A stretch of DNA of 64,000 bases from Ulvibacterium sp039819225 (GCA_039819225.1 JBCBSN010000001.1:1-64000); one strand, 5' to 3'; positions 44,418 to 54,133 are shown, counted from the stretch's first letter. The notes: generated from the sequence alone by a model not told the origin. Translations and numbers: made by a program.

Positions 44418-45185
44418 CTAGAGCTTCTTAATATTCTTCAATTGTATAAATTGGTCATTTTGCCTTTTGTGCAATATGGAAGGGGTATGGCCTGTATGTT
44501 TTTTGACTTCGCGAATAAAATGGGCCTGGTCATAAAAGCCTTTTTCAGGAAAAAATTCCCCTTCCCTAATGTGTAGATAGGCCCGGTAGCACTTTTGGAC
44601 ATTGAGGTATTTTTTCAAGGAAATACCCATATAGGTATTGAGGTACCGGTTTATTTCGCGCTGGGACCAATAAATTTGATCGGCTACTTCGGAGGCTTGA
44701 AGGTCTCCGTAGGTGCCATAGAGCAATTGGCTTAGTCGGAGTCTATTTGCCCTTATTTCGTTAGGAGGCGGCAATTGTTTCAAGAAAACGGCTTCCAGTT
44801 GTTTCGCCAATTCCATAAATGAATCAAAATGAAGTCCTTTAATGCCAAGATAGTCAACATCCAATTGTTCCACGGAATTAAGAATGGACCGGATTTCCCT
44901 TTTTAAGATATACTCCGGCGCGAGGATCCTGAATTTCACCCCATAGGTGATTACCCCTGGGGGGATTACGATTTCAACTTCCTTCATCCATAGACCCGTT
45001 AAGAAGTAGGCCGAAATTTCCCCTTCCTTAAGCTGAATGATAAGTTTAAAATACCCATCCGGACAAATGGTCATCGTATTCGGGGTATCTGAGGTGTTTT
45101 GTGAGGAAAAATAGAGGGAGATAAAATCTTCCAGTTCAGGGGAAGGATAAATCTCCGAATAGATATGGTTGGTTTTAGGGGGCAT
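44418..45185 (-). CDS. AraC-family transcriptional regulator
   Basis: A 255-residue cytoplasmic regulator. The N-terminal half resembles DUF6597 sensor domains (IYPSPELEDFISLYFSSQNT, CPDGYFKLIIQL). The C-terminal half is an AraC-type HTH with QREINRYLNTYMGISLKKYL and FYDQAHFIREVKKHTGHTPS. It is the first gene of a minus-strand group with the flavocytochrome, the coiled-coil protein and the HdeD-like protein, and so likely controls them. Confidence 0.87.
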   Translation of the reverse strand: MPPKTNHIYSEIYPSPELEDFISLYFSSQNTSDTPNTMTICPDGYFKLIIQLKEGEISAYFLTGLWMKEVEIVIPPGVITYGVKFRILAPEYILKREIRSILNSVEQLDVDYLGIKGLHFDSFMELAKQLEAVFLKQLPPPNEIRANRLRLSQLLYGTYGDLQASEVADQIYWSQREINRYLNTYMGISLKKYLNVQKCYRAYLHIREGEFFPEKGFYDQAHFIREVKKHTGHTPSILHKRQNDQFIQLKNIKKL

Positions 45186-45320
45186 TATCCAAGGTTGTCA
45201 GGCTAATAGTGGCATGGACGTCATAAGCTCCGTAAGATAATTATTCTACAACTAATGAACCACAAGGCCAAGGCATAAAACAAAAGGAAAGCAATGATTT
45301 GGGGGAGTGCAACCTTTGGT

Positions 45321-45449
45321 CTAAAAGAAACCAAAGGCCGCAAGGATCAGGCCTACCACCACAGCCAAAAGTATGCCTATTAGGACCAATACCATGACGC
45401 TAAGGAAGGCGTTCAGGACCTTGGTCCCGAAAGAAATGTGATGTTCCAT
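45321..45449 (-). CDS. 42-residue single-helix membrane peptide
   Basis: A short frame from ATG 45449-45447 to the stop at 45323-45321 encodes 42 residues: a short polar start (MEHHISFGTK) and then one long hydrophobic helix. This composition is typical of small membrane peptides and unlikely in random non-coding DNA. It stands alone in the gap between the AraC-type regulator and the second sugar porter. Function unknown. Apart from it, 45186-45651 shows nothing I can name. Confidence 0.55.
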   Translation of the reverse strand: MEHHISFGTKVLNAFLSVMVLVLIGILLAVVVGLILAAFGFF

Positions 45450-45651
45450 AGTGTGTTTATTTACTGTAATATAGGGAATTAAGACCTAAAATCCTCGGAT
45501 TTAGGTATTTATTTCGACTAAGTGCCCTGGATTTAGTATGTATGACCGGTATATGGTCAATCTTTTCGATATACGGTCAAGCGTGGCAATAGGACATCAA
45601 AACAACCCAAGGCATACAATCGAAACAACCGGTTAAGGAGAAATTGCCCTA

Positions 45652-47004
45652 TTACCCCTTTTGGCCTCCACTCAGTTTTTTGCTCAATTCTTCCAGCGAA
45701 ACCCCTTTGGTCTCCGGCATCATAAAGAGTACAAATAGTAACTGCAGTACCATCATGCCCGCAAAGAAGATAAATATAGGCCAAGGATTGTCCTTAAAGA
45801 TGCCTTTTTCGGCATCCAGGAAAATAGGGGTGACCAAGGTAATAAGTGCGGCAAACACCCAATGGGTTCCTGTGCCCCACGACTGCCCGAAAGCACGGAT
45901 TTTGTTAGGAAATATTTCCGAGATAAATACCCAGATGACCGCGCCCTGTCCTACGGCATGCGAGGCAATAAAGACAAGCACAAAGGTGAGGAGTAGGGAT
46001 GGCCCCGCCCCACTGTAAAAACACCAGCCTACCATGGCCAGACTAACAATATAGCCCACGGAGCCTATTTTCATCAATTGTTTCCTTCCCAGCCGATCGA
46101 TAAGCCAAACCCCCACAAAGGTGAAAATAAGGTTTACCAGGCCTATTGAAATGGAGCTAAACAGGGATTCCTGAGAGGCAAGACCGGCCCTTTCCAGAAT
46201 CTCCGGGGCGTAGTATAGCACAAAGTTAATACCCGAAAGCTGATTAAAAAACGCGATCAAAAATGCCAGTATCAAAGGTGTTTTATATCTGCCTGAAAAA
46301 AGATTTTCCTTGGGTTGGTCCCCTGGGTTGAATTTTTCGATTTCGGCAAGCTTTTCCTGGGCCTCATTTTCAGGAAAGAGCATCCGTAAGGTGCTCAGGG
46401 CCCCTTCCTTGTCGTTTTTGGTAATGGCCAGCCATCTGGGGCTTTTGGGTATTTGGAGCACCATAACCGTATATAGGATTGCGGGGATGGCCTCAACGCC
46501 CAACATCCAACGCCAGTCATTGGATCCCCCGAAACCTTGTAGCAAATAATTGGATATAAAGGCGATCAAGATGCCCAAGACCAGATTAAATTGATACAAG
46601 GCACCGAGCTTTCCCCGATTTTCTGGGGAAGAGATTTCCGAAATATAAATAGGGGCGGCCACGGAAGAGGCTCCAACACCGAGTCCCCCGATAAACCTGA
46701 AAAAGGAAAAGGTGTACGGGTCTCCTGCCAATGCAGAACCCAGTGCGGAGGCCGCATAGAGAATACCGATCCAAAAAAGCGTTTTCTTTCTGCCCAGACG
46801 GTCACAGGGAATACCGCCAAAAAGAGATCCGATGACCGTTCCCCAGAGCGCCATGGACATGATAAAAATACCATGAAATACCGGTGAGGTATTCCAAAGT
46901 TCCTTGATAGGGAGGTTGGCCCCACTGATAACTACGGTATCAAAGCCAAAAAGAAAGCCGGACAAGGCGGCGGTAAGGGAAATTCTAAAAAGTCTGGATT
47001 GCAT
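45652..47004 (-). CDS. MFS sugar porter, second copy
   Basis: A 450-residue, 12-helix sugar porter with GFLFGFDTVVISGA, DRLGRKK, SEISSPENRGK, IPKSPRWL, FNQLSGINFVLYYAPEIL and PETKGVSLEEL. Same family as the porter at 36822 but clearly divergent. It is transcribed alone. The inverted repeat ACACCACAACTTGGTGT (47058-47074), 54 bases before the start, could be an operator for a LacI-type regulator. Confidence 0.9.
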   Translation of the reverse strand: MQSRLFRISLTAALSGFLFGFDTVVISGANLPIKELWNTSPVFHGIFIMSMALWGTVIGSLFGGIPCDRLGRKKTLFWIGILYAASALGSALAGDPYTFSFFRFIGGLGVGASSVAAPIYISEISSPENRGKLGALYQFNLVLGILIAFISNYLLQGFGGSNDWRWMLGVEAIPAILYTVMVLQIPKSPRWLAITKNDKEGALSTLRMLFPENEAQEKLAEIEKFNPGDQPKENLFSGRYKTPLILAFLIAFFNQLSGINFVLYYAPEILERAGLASQESLFSSISIGLVNLIFTFVGVWLIDRLGRKQLMKIGSVGYIVSLAMVGWCFYSGAGPSLLLTFVLVFIASHAVGQGAVIWVFISEIFPNKIRAFGQSWGTGTHWVFAALITLVTPIFLDAEKGIFKDNPWPIFIFFAGMMVLQLLFVLFMMPETKGVSLEELSKKLSGGQKG

Positions 47005-47623
47005 TGGTTTTTGGATTTCGGTAAAACTAACGAAAAATTACAAAAAGATTCCAGGGAACACCACAACTTGGTGTACTGTCAATTTCACTTTTTTTGAAAT
47101 TTTCCAACGTTATGATGGTACCTGAGTAGGCCTGGTTTCTTACTGAAAGGACGGGATACTATTTTTGAGGATCCGGGCGGTTCCTCTCTTCGGACAAGGT
47201 AAGGAACCGTTCCAAGTCCCGTTCAAATTTTGAGGTTGTCCGGACGGTTTTCCAAATGGTCCGTTCGTTCTATTTTATGGATTAGGGTGGTCGGTCGTGT
47301 GTTCCTTCTCTTGGCCAAGGGAAGGTGGGGCCACCTTTTGGCGGACTCGGAAGGGATTGAGGTCCAGATCCATGATCTTATACCAATTCGATATACAAAA
47401 CCGGTCAAAGAAAATGGGTTATTTTTTTGTAGGGCGAAAAAGAAAATCCAAGCATAGCAAGAGCTACGTTTGTATTTTATTTTGAAGCACAACGGAAAAA
47501 GAGACGTTTTATAGATCGATTTTGTATGTTGAATTAGTATTATAGGTGCGGTCTCCTCCTTTTCCCTAAGGATGTAAGCCTAAAGCCACTGTTGCTTACA
47601 AAAAAGAGGGACATGAGGTACTC
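47005..47623. other. 619-base gap without recognised gene
   Basis: Next to the porter start are the inverted repeats ACACCACAACTTGGTGT (47058-47074) and AATTTCACTTTTTTTGAAATT (about 47080-47100), both possible operator sites. Further right are loosely paired GC-rich segments (47180-47260, with GGCGGTTCC...GGAACCGTTCC) and GTAAGC...GCTTAC near 47573-47597. Short frames on both strands here lack good composition. I looked for a tRNA and found none. Confidence 0.5.
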
Positions 47624-47857
47624 TTATAGGAGTGCCATCTTGGGTTTTAAACTGTCCATGGGATGGCTCTTTCTCTTTTTCTGAAAAGTGCTGTCCGGTA
47701 TTTGTAAAGGTTTGTTCCGTAAGGAATCATATTTTTTGGGGGAGCTTGGGGAGGGTTCCTGTGGATTGGATTTACGGCTTTCCCCTAAATTCTCACCACA
47801 AGAAAACGGCAAAACCCAGAAGCAGCTAATAAGGATAAGGGAAAGGGCAATTCTCAT
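47624..47857 (-). CDS. Small putative lipoprotein downstream of waaA
   Basis: A 77-residue frame. Residues 1-20 form a lipoprotein signal (MRIALSLILISCFWVLPFSC), followed by a Ser/Pro/Lys-rich tail without visible domains. It starts 25 bases after the waaA stop on the same strand. The clear signal and lipobox support it as a gene; the low-complexity tail leaves doubt. Function unknown. Confidence 0.5.
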   Translation of the reverse strand: MRIALSLILISCFWVLPFSCGENLGESRKSNPQEPSPSSPKKYDSLRNKPLQIPDSTFQKKRKSHPMDSLKPKMALL

Positions 47858-47881
47858 AAATGGATGGAACTTTGCGAACTC

Positions 47882-49117
47882 CTATAACAATGTACGGAGA
47901 TACTGCATAATTTGGACGCTGGCCCCTAGCTTTTCGGCCACATAGGAACCATTGATTTGGCCTATTTCCTTGCGATAGTCCCTATGGCTAACCAAACGGT
48001 TCATCAGTTGAGCGTACGCCTTTTTGGTATCCACGACGAGTATACCGCCCCGTTGTACCAAATCTTCAACCTCCTTGAACCCCTCATATTTGGGGCCAAC
48101 GAGTACGGGAATCCCAAAAACGGCAGGCTCAAGGGTATTGTGAAGTCCGGTAGCAAAGCCTCCGCCCACATAAGCCGTATGGGCATAGCGATATATTTTG
48201 GTCAATAACCCAATGGTATCTACAATAAGCACGTCATAATCGGAAAGCGAATTGTTTTCGATCTCGGAGTGGCGTATCGCCTTTTTTTGTATCGTACTTT
48301 TCAGCGTGAGGATGTGTTCCGGCTTTATGTTATGGGGTGCCAGCACATATTTTATTTTTAGATTGCTGGAATTGATGTGCGCCACCAGGATTTTTTCGTC
48401 CTCGGGCCAGGTACTGCCGGCCACTAGGCAAAAATGGTCTTTGGCAAAGGTTTCCATGAAATCTAAAAGATTTTGCTGCTCCAAGATTTGCGATACCCTA
48501 TCAAACCGGGTATCCCCACTAATCCTAACATTTTGTATACCAATGGATTCCAGCAGTTTCATGGATATTTGATCCTGGACGAAAATAGCCTCGAAATTCC
48601 GGAGTGCCCCTCTCATAAATCCACCATAAGGCTTAAAATAGATTTTCTTTCTATGGAAAATCGCAGAAATCAGCAGTGTGGGTATTTGTCTTTCCGAAAG
48701 TTGCCGTAAATAGTTGGGCCACACCTCGTATTTCACGAATAGGGCCAATACCGGATTAACTATATTCAAAAATTGTACAGCGTTCTGGTGAGTATCCATG
48801 GGAAGATAGGCCACAATATCGGCTGAGGGCGTATTCTTTTTCACCTCAAATCCGGAAGGGGAGAAAAAAGTGACCAGGAGTTTATGAAAAGGGTAGGCCG
48901 CTCGCATTTTCTCCAATACGGGGAGTCCCTGTTCAAACTCTCCCAGGGAGGCTACGTGCATCCAAATGATTTTGTCTTCAGGGGAAATGGCATTTTGCAA
49001 ATCTTCAAAGACGGTGTCCCTACCCCTGACAAAACGTTTGATCTTCGGGTTAAAAATTGCAATAACCTTGAGCAGGCCCCAAGATATCGTAACTGCTATG
49101 GAATAGATAAGGTACAC
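47882..49117 (-). CDS. waaA: 3-deoxy-D-manno-octulosonic acid (Kdo) transferase
   Basis: A 411-residue inner-membrane-anchored glycosyltransferase. An N-terminal anchor helix is followed by a GT30 domain with the acceptor-site motif SLGEFEQGLPVLE, the Kdo-transferase KYEVWPNYLRQL block, the VAGSTWPEDEK motif, and the CMP-Kdo site around YVGGGFATGLHNTLEPAVFG. It adds Kdo to lipid A precursor in lipopolysaccharide synthesis. It is divergently transcribed from the aminotransferase gene, 94 bases away. Confidence 0.95.
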   Translation of the reverse strand: MYLIYSIAVTISWGLLKVIAIFNPKIKRFVRGRDTVFEDLQNAISPEDKIIWMHVASLGEFEQGLPVLEKMRAAYPFHKLLVTFFSPSGFEVKKNTPSADIVAYLPMDTHQNAVQFLNIVNPVLALFVKYEVWPNYLRQLSERQIPTLLISAIFHRKKIYFKPYGGFMRGALRNFEAIFVQDQISMKLLESIGIQNVRISGDTRFDRVSQILEQQNLLDFMETFAKDHFCLVAGSTWPEDEKILVAHINSSNLKIKYVLAPHNIKPEHILTLKSTIQKKAIRHSEIENNSLSDYDVLIVDTIGLLTKIYRYAHTAYVGGGFATGLHNTLEPAVFGIPVLVGPKYEGFKEVEDLVQRGGILVVDTKKAYAQLMNRLVSHRDYRKEIGQINGSYVAEKLGASVQIMQYLRTLL

Positions 49118-49184
49118 CCAAAAATCCTTTACGACAAAATTACGGTTCTTTGGTCAAATGGATATTTAGGCTGGGCTTATTTTG

Positions 49185-49192
49185 TAACTTTG
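49185..49192 (+). promoter_or_regulatory. -7 box of aminotransferase promoter
   Basis: TAACTTTG at 49185-49192 fits the Bacteroidota TAnnTTTG consensus and lies 19 bases before the start codon at 49212. A convincing -33 TTTG at the usual distance is not seen. Confidence 0.55.
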
Positions 49193-49211
49193 CGCCCTGA
49201 ATACATGAGTT

Positions 49212-50366
49212 ATGAGAAAAATTCAAATGGTAGATCTAGGAGGGCAATACCAACCTATAAAAGAGCAGATAAACCAGTCCATTTCGGCTATTTTGGAAAG
49301 TTCGGCCTTTATTAATGGGCCAGAGGTACATGCTTTTCAAAAGGACTTGGAAGACTATCTTGGGATAAAACATGTAATACCGTGTGGCAATGGTACAGAT
49401 GCCCTACAGATCGCCATGATGGGACTCGGGCTTCGACCCGGCGATGAGGTCATTACGGCGGATTTTACCTTTGCGGCCACAGTGGAGGTCATTGCCCTAT
49501 TGCAATTGACCCCGGTGTTGGTAGATGTAGATCCGGTTACCTTTAATATTGATGTGGAGGCCATAAAGAGGGCCATTACGCCAAGGACCAAGGCCATAGT
49601 TCCGGTACATCTTTTTGGGCAATGTGCCCCTATGGATGCGATTATGGCCTTGGCAAAGGAGCACGGGTTATATGTTATAGAGGATAATGCCCAGGCCATT
49701 GGTGCGGACTATAGTTCTGCCGATGGTATCAAAAAGAAAGCCGGCACCATAGGACATTTGGGCTGTACGTCTTTTTTCCCGTCTAAAAACTTAGGTGCCT
49801 ATGGCGATGGTGGTGCCATTTTTACCAATGATGATGATTTGGCCCATACCATTAGGGGCATGGTAAATCATGGGATGTACAAACGCTATCATCACGATGT
49901 TATTGGGGTGAATTCCCGTTTGGATTCCATCCAGGCTGCTGTTTTACGGGCCAAATTGCCCAAACTGGACGCGTACTGCACCGCACGAAGGATCGCGGCC
50001 CAAAAATACGGTGAGGCCTTTAACAAGCAGGAACATATCCTAACACCGGTAATCGTGAACAATTGCCAGGGAAGCTGTGAGAACTGTACCTGCCATGTGT
50101 TCCATCAATACACCTTACGGATAACCAACGGGAAAAGGGATGGCCTGGCGAAGCATTTGGCCGATAAAGGCATTCCTTTTGGTATTTATTATCCCATTCC
50201 TTTACACAGACAAAAGGCCTACACCGATGAACGTTATAATGAGTTGGATTTCCCGGTGACCAATCAACTCGTAGAGGAAGTAATCTCGCTGCCCATGCAT
50301 ACGGAATTGGATGATGAGCAAATCAATTTTATAACCGATACCGTTATCCAATTTGTAGAGGATTGA
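49212..50366 (+). CDS. DegT/DnrJ/EryC1/StrS-family sugar aminotransferase
   Basis: A 384-residue PLP enzyme. Family motifs are GPEVHAFQ, NGTDAL, the PLP-ring Asp in VIEDNAQA, and the Schiff-base Lys192 in FFPSKNLGAYGDGG. The enzymes transfer an amino group to a keto sugar nucleotide for surface polysaccharide or LPS. A small Cys cluster, CQGSCENCTCH near residues 282-292, is unusual in position and may be a loop specific to Bacteroidota. Neighbours waaA and galE fit envelope sugar metabolism. Confidence 0.9.
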   Translation: MRKIQMVDLGGQYQPIKEQINQSISAILESSAFINGPEVHAFQKDLEDYLGIKHVIPCGNGTDALQIAMMGLGLRPGDEVITADFTFAATVEVIALLQLTPVLVDVDPVTFNIDVEAIKRAITPRTKAIVPVHLFGQCAPMDAIMALAKEHGLYVIEDNAQAIGADYSSADGIKKKAGTIGHLGCTSFFPSKNLGAYGDGGAIFTNDDDLAHTIRGMVNHGMYKRYHHDVIGVNSRLDSIQAAVLRAKLPKLDAYCTARRIAAQKYGEAFNKQEHILTPVIVNNCQGSCENCTCHVFHQYTLRITNGKRDGLAKHLADKGIPFGIYYPIPLHRQKAYTDERYNELDFPVTNQLVEEVISLPMHTELDDEQINFITDTVIQFVED

Positions 50367-50512
50367 TTTCTTGTCTATTTGGAAATGTATCGATTTTGAA
50401 GAATTGAAAATGGATTCGTTAAAATTAGAACTCACAATTTCTTTTTGAGTTCATAAACAACAAACAATAGGCTTGAATTTGATGTTTGAGCTTGTATTTG
50501 AATTTGAATAGC

Positions 50513-51529
50513 ATGAAAATACTCGTAACCGGAGGATTGGGATTTATAGGATCCCATACCGTCGTAGAATTACAGAACGAAGGCTTTGAAGTGGTCATCA
50601 TTGATGATTGCTCCAATGCAGATGAGTCCGTTTTGGAGGGCATTGCGGCCATTACGGGGCAGCTTCCCATTTTTGAAAAATTGGATCTCCGCGAAAAAGC
50701 GGCTATTCGGGACTTCTTTAATCGTCATGAGGATATTGCAGGTGTCATCCATTTTGCCGCCTCCAAGGCAGTAGGCGAAAGTGTGCAAAAACCCTTGTTG
50801 TACTATGAGAACAATCTGGGGACTTTGGTTTATCTACTTCAAGAGTTATCCAAAAAGAGCAAGGCCAGTTTTATCTTTAGTTCTTCCTGCACGGTTTATG
50901 GACAGGCCGATAAGATGCCCATAACGGAGGATGCCCCGGTAAAGCCGGCAGAGTCCCCGTATGGCAATACCAAGCAGATCGGGGAGGAGATTATCCGGGA
51001 TACCTGTAAGGTTACCCCAAGTCTGCAGGCCATATCCCTGCGTTATTTTAATCCAATGGGAGCCCATCCCAGTGCGGAGATAGGGGAGCTGCCTAGAGGC
51101 GTGCCTCAAAACTTGGTGCCCTTTATAACCCAGACCGGTATGGGCCTCAGGGAACAACTTTCCGTTTTTGGGGACGACTATCCCACGGAGGACGGTACCT
51201 GTATCCGGGACTATATTTACGTAGTGGATCTGGCCAAGGCCCACGTAGTGGCCCTCAAACGATTATTGGAAAGGAAAAACACACAGAATTACGAAGTCTT
51301 TAACGTTGGAACTGGAAAAGGAAGCTCGGTTTTGGAGGTAATCCAGAGCTTTGAAAGGGTCTCTGGACAAAAATTGAACTACAAGATTGTAAATCGTAGA
51401 CCTGGGGATATTACCGCCGCCTATGCGGATACGACAAAGGCCAATTCGGTGTTGGGATGGCAATCCGAATACAGTCTTGATCAGGCCATGAAGACCGCTT
51501 GGGATTGGGAGCAAAAGATTCGGGGTTAA
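50513..51529 (+). CDS. galE: UDP-glucose 4-epimerase
   Basis: A 338-residue extended SDR. I chose ATG 50513 (MKILVTGGLGFIGSHT), since a TTG 27 bases upstream would add an unlike tail. The NAD site is TGGLGFIG, the catalytic Ser/Thr is in SSSCTVYG, and the Tyr-Lys pair is in SPYGNTKQ. It interconverts UDP-glucose and UDP-galactose. The sequence is full length and typical of GalE. Confidence 0.93.
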   Translation: MKILVTGGLGFIGSHTVVELQNEGFEVVIIDDCSNADESVLEGIAAITGQLPIFEKLDLREKAAIRDFFNRHEDIAGVIHFAASKAVGESVQKPLLYYENNLGTLVYLLQELSKKSKASFIFSSSCTVYGQADKMPITEDAPVKPAESPYGNTKQIGEEIIRDTCKVTPSLQAISLRYFNPMGAHPSAEIGELPRGVPQNLVPFITQTGMGLREQLSVFGDDYPTEDGTCIRDYIYVVDLAKAHVVALKRLLERKNTQNYEVFNVGTGKGSSVLEVIQSFERVSGQKLNYKIVNRRPGDITAAYADTTKANSVLGWQSEYSLDQAMKTAWDWEQKIRG

Positions 51530-51667
51530 ATTCCCGATTGGACATTACCAAAATTCTTTTCTCTGCTATTTGGAATTTGAAATTTATTGCCGGCCGGGCA
51601 ACCGGTTTGGAATGTACTTTTTTAGGCCATAGGGCCAATAGGACCAAAAGGATTCTAGATTATTATC

Positions 51668-52042
51668 ATGGATTTTACGGACAGTGGGGCACTTTTAGAC
51701 GAGGCCAAGCGTCTTGATCTTTACGATGCACTGGTAGTACAATTAGAAAAAGATTTTGGATTGGCCAATATCCCTACGAGTTTCACCGTGGAGGGTGGGC
51801 GAGAATCTTTGTTGCCCAAAGCATTGCGAGCCGCTCTACATGAAAAGCTCTATGTATTGATCCTGGAAAAGTTTGATAGATACCTAAATCTTTTATATAT
51901 CATAGATGTTCCGGAAAAAGCCTTTAAGGGAATTCAAATTACAGATGCGGTAGAGGTCGCCGAGCAAGTGTGTTTTCTGGTCTTAAAAAGGGAATTTCAA
52001 AAGGTATGGTACAGGGAAAATCCGTCTTCGGGGATAGCTTAG
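51668..52042 (+). CDS. Hypothetical protein downstream of galE
   Basis: A 124-residue soluble protein, predicted mainly helical in the N-terminal half, with LVVQLEKDFGLANI and a conserved-looking ILEKFDRYLNLLYIIDVPEKAF segment. No signal or known motif. Similar small proteins occur with sugar genes in flavobacteria as far as I recall, but no function is known. It lies 138 bases after galE, with no other gene between. The following 237 bases to 52279 show no gene. Confidence 0.65.
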   Translation: MDFTDSGALLDEAKRLDLYDALVVQLEKDFGLANIPTSFTVEGGRESLLPKALRAALHEKLYVLILEKFDRYLNLLYIIDVPEKAFKGIQITDAVEVAEQVCFLVLKREFQKVWYRENPSSGIA

Positions 52043-52279
52043 ACGGCCAGAAGTATTCTCCTTTTTTATTATTCATACATGAAGAAAACCTAACTAGTTA
52101 TAGGGCAATGCTTGGCAAAATGAATCCTAATAAGTAAAACGTGATGTACATAAATCGGGGAGCGTGCCCTTTGAGGGTGTTTTTTAAGAATGGATTTTAA
52201 GGACATCCGAAATTCTTAAACATAACTTAATCCCAAGGTAGCCAAAAAATAGTAGTATTGTTCTAAATAGTTACGGACA

Positions 52280-52822
52280 ATGCCCGATTTGGGAAACACG
52301 GATTTTGCACTTCTGAAAAAGGACAACGCCTTGGCCTTTAGAAGAATCTATGAAGAATTCTGGGAAGGTCTTTTTAGGGTTTCGTTCGGTATTTTACAAG
52401 ATGAAGCCTTGGCCAAGGATATTGTGCAAGAGGTTTTTGTAACTATCTGGACAAAGCGGAAGACCCTGGATATTTCTCATGGCAAAGCCTACCTCTACAG
52501 GGCCGTTAAACTTCGCTGTTTTGAATACCTCAGAAAGGGAAGGATACCCCGGATCGTTTTGGATAGGGCATCGCAAATTGCCCAGGAGCATACGTTTGAG
52601 GATAACTTGGACCTAATGGATACCCAACAACGATTAGAAAAAGGAATGGCCAATATACCTAAAAAGAGTTTGCAGGTATTTAAGATGAGTCGTTTCCAAA
52701 AACTGTCCAACCAAGAAATTGCTGAAGAATTACAGGTCTCCCCTAAAACGGTGGAATATCATATTACGAAATCCCTTCGGCATTTAAGACAAGTACTTAC
52801 TAGTATATACTTCTTTTTTTAG
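52280..52822 (+). CDS. ECF-type RNA polymerase sigma factor
   Basis: A 180-residue sigma-70 family protein. Region 2 (about 20-90) has the AKDIVQEVFVTIWTKR motif, and region 4 (about 120-175) has NQEIAEELQVSPKTVEYHI. It is of the Bacteroidota ECF group that works with FecR anti-sigma factors. The FecR gene follows, then a SusC with an STN domain, so it likely switches on this SusC/D locus when the substrate is bound. Confidence 0.93.
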   Translation: MPDLGNTDFALLKKDNALAFRRIYEEFWEGLFRVSFGILQDEALAKDIVQEVFVTIWTKRKTLDISHGKAYLYRAVKLRCFEYLRKGRIPRIVLDRASQIAQEHTFEDNLDLMDTQQRLEKGMANIPKKSLQVFKMSRFQKLSNQEIAEELQVSPKTVEYHITKSLRHLRQVLTSIYFFF

Positions 52823-52963
52823 GGTAGGTTTCCCTGTGAAGGCCCTTTGTGTTCTATGGCTTTGACCCGGATTTGGCCATTTCTATGAAAAATCTCTTTT
52901 TTTCATCTTTTTGTTTAGGGTACCTCCCCTTTTTTGCATCTACAGGGTAAAGACCCTACGGTT

Positions 52964-53968
52964 ATGGATGAAAATAGGTTAAAGGAACTGTTGGATAACT
53001 ATCTAAGCGGCAAGGGTTCCCCAGAGGAACGGCGACTTCTTGATTCCCTTTTCGAAAGCTATAAGGGCTATGCCCCTAAAGGGGAAATCTCTCCTTTGGA
53101 GATGGAGACCATGGATAGGGAACTGCTCTTTAAGGAAATTAAAGAGAGGATTCACAAGGTGGAAAACGCAACACACGGAAAAACGATACGCCCCTATTTG
53201 AGGTGGTGGGCCGTGGCGGCATCCATTTTACTTTTGGTGGGCATGGGATGGGGACTTTTATCAAACGAGAAGGATTTGAATCCTTTAGACACCGTTGTCA
53301 TGCAATCCAAAAGCACCGATTGGGGGCAAAAATCCAATATCGTTTTGGCTGATGGTACAAAGGTGCGCCTTAACTCGGGTAGTACATTGGATTTTCCCCA
53401 AGACTTTAAGGGAAAAACGGAGCGGAAGGTACGTTTGCAAGGAGAGGCCTTTTTTGAGGTAACCCCAAATCCGGACAAACCTTTTTTGATTGAGACAGAT
53501 CAACTGACTACCAAAGTCCTTGGGACTTCCTTTAACATAAGGGCCTATGCCGAAGAAGACCAAGCGCTGGTGACCGTGGCGACCGGAAAGGTACAGGTGT
53601 TCAAGGAGAAATCGATAAAAGAAACGGCTAGGGTAGACTTGACCCCAAATGAGCAGGCCCTATTCCGCAAAACCCAGGATACGCTTGAAAAAAAGACCGT
53701 AGCGATCGGGCCGCATATCGATTGGAAAAACGGCATTATCCATATTACCGACCATACCTTGGGCGAAGCAGCTATGATTTTAGAAAACTGGTACGGTATA
53801 GAGATTCACTTTTCAAATGAGGAAATAGCGGGCTGCCACCTTACCGCCGCCTATGATAACCAAAGCCTAGCGGTAGTTATGGAAAGTATTGCTCGGGTAA
53901 AAGGACTGGAATACCATATGGAAGATGGGGGCAAACGTGTGGTATTTAGCGGTAAATGCAAGGATTAA
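52964..53968 (+). CDS. FecR-type anti-sigma factor
   Basis: A 334-residue inner-membrane protein from ATG 52964; a TTG 30 bases earlier gives an unlikely extension. The cytoplasmic anti-sigma part (about 1-75) is followed by one helix (about 84-102) and a periplasmic FecR domain with SNIVLADGTKVRLNSGSTLDFP and VRLQGEAFFEVTPNPDKPF. The C-terminal part carries the DUF4974 domain (about 255-330, HLTAAYDNQSLAVVMESI). It senses the STN domain of the SusC and controls the sigma factor. The 165 bases after it hold no clear gene. Confidence 0.93.
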   Translation: MDENRLKELLDNYLSGKGSPEERRLLDSLFESYKGYAPKGEISPLEMETMDRELLFKEIKERIHKVENATHGKTIRPYLRWWAVAASILLLVGMGWGLLSNEKDLNPLDTVVMQSKSTDWGQKSNIVLADGTKVRLNSGSTLDFPQDFKGKTERKVRLQGEAFFEVTPNPDKPFLIETDQLTTKVLGTSFNIRAYAEEDQALVTVATGKVQVFKEKSIKETARVDLTPNEQALFRKTQDTLEKKTVAIGPHIDWKNGIIHITDHTLGEAAMILENWYGIEIHFSNEEIAGCHLTAAYDNQSLAVVMESIARVKGLEYHMEDGGKRVVFSGKCKD

Positions 53969-54133
53969 GAACTCAAGACGAATTCAAATTACATATAACT
54001 AAAAAACGAAGCCTATGGGATAATATGAAAATGAGAAAAAAGAAGGCAGCCTGTACAACTTTGGCGAGTGCGGACAGACTGCCGGTAGTTCAATAATTAA
54101 GGATATCATAACCATTAAACATTTTGTGAAAGT

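Noticed and set aside
47223..47492. Frames of 60-90 codons on both strands and a possible tRNA
   Set aside because: The composition is unlike neighbouring proteins, and no cloverleaf with a proper T-loop and acceptor stem could be built.
54023..54095. Short frame (about 20 codons) before the STN-type SusC
   Set aside because: Too short and without supporting features; it could be a leader peptide, but nothing in the sequence decides this.
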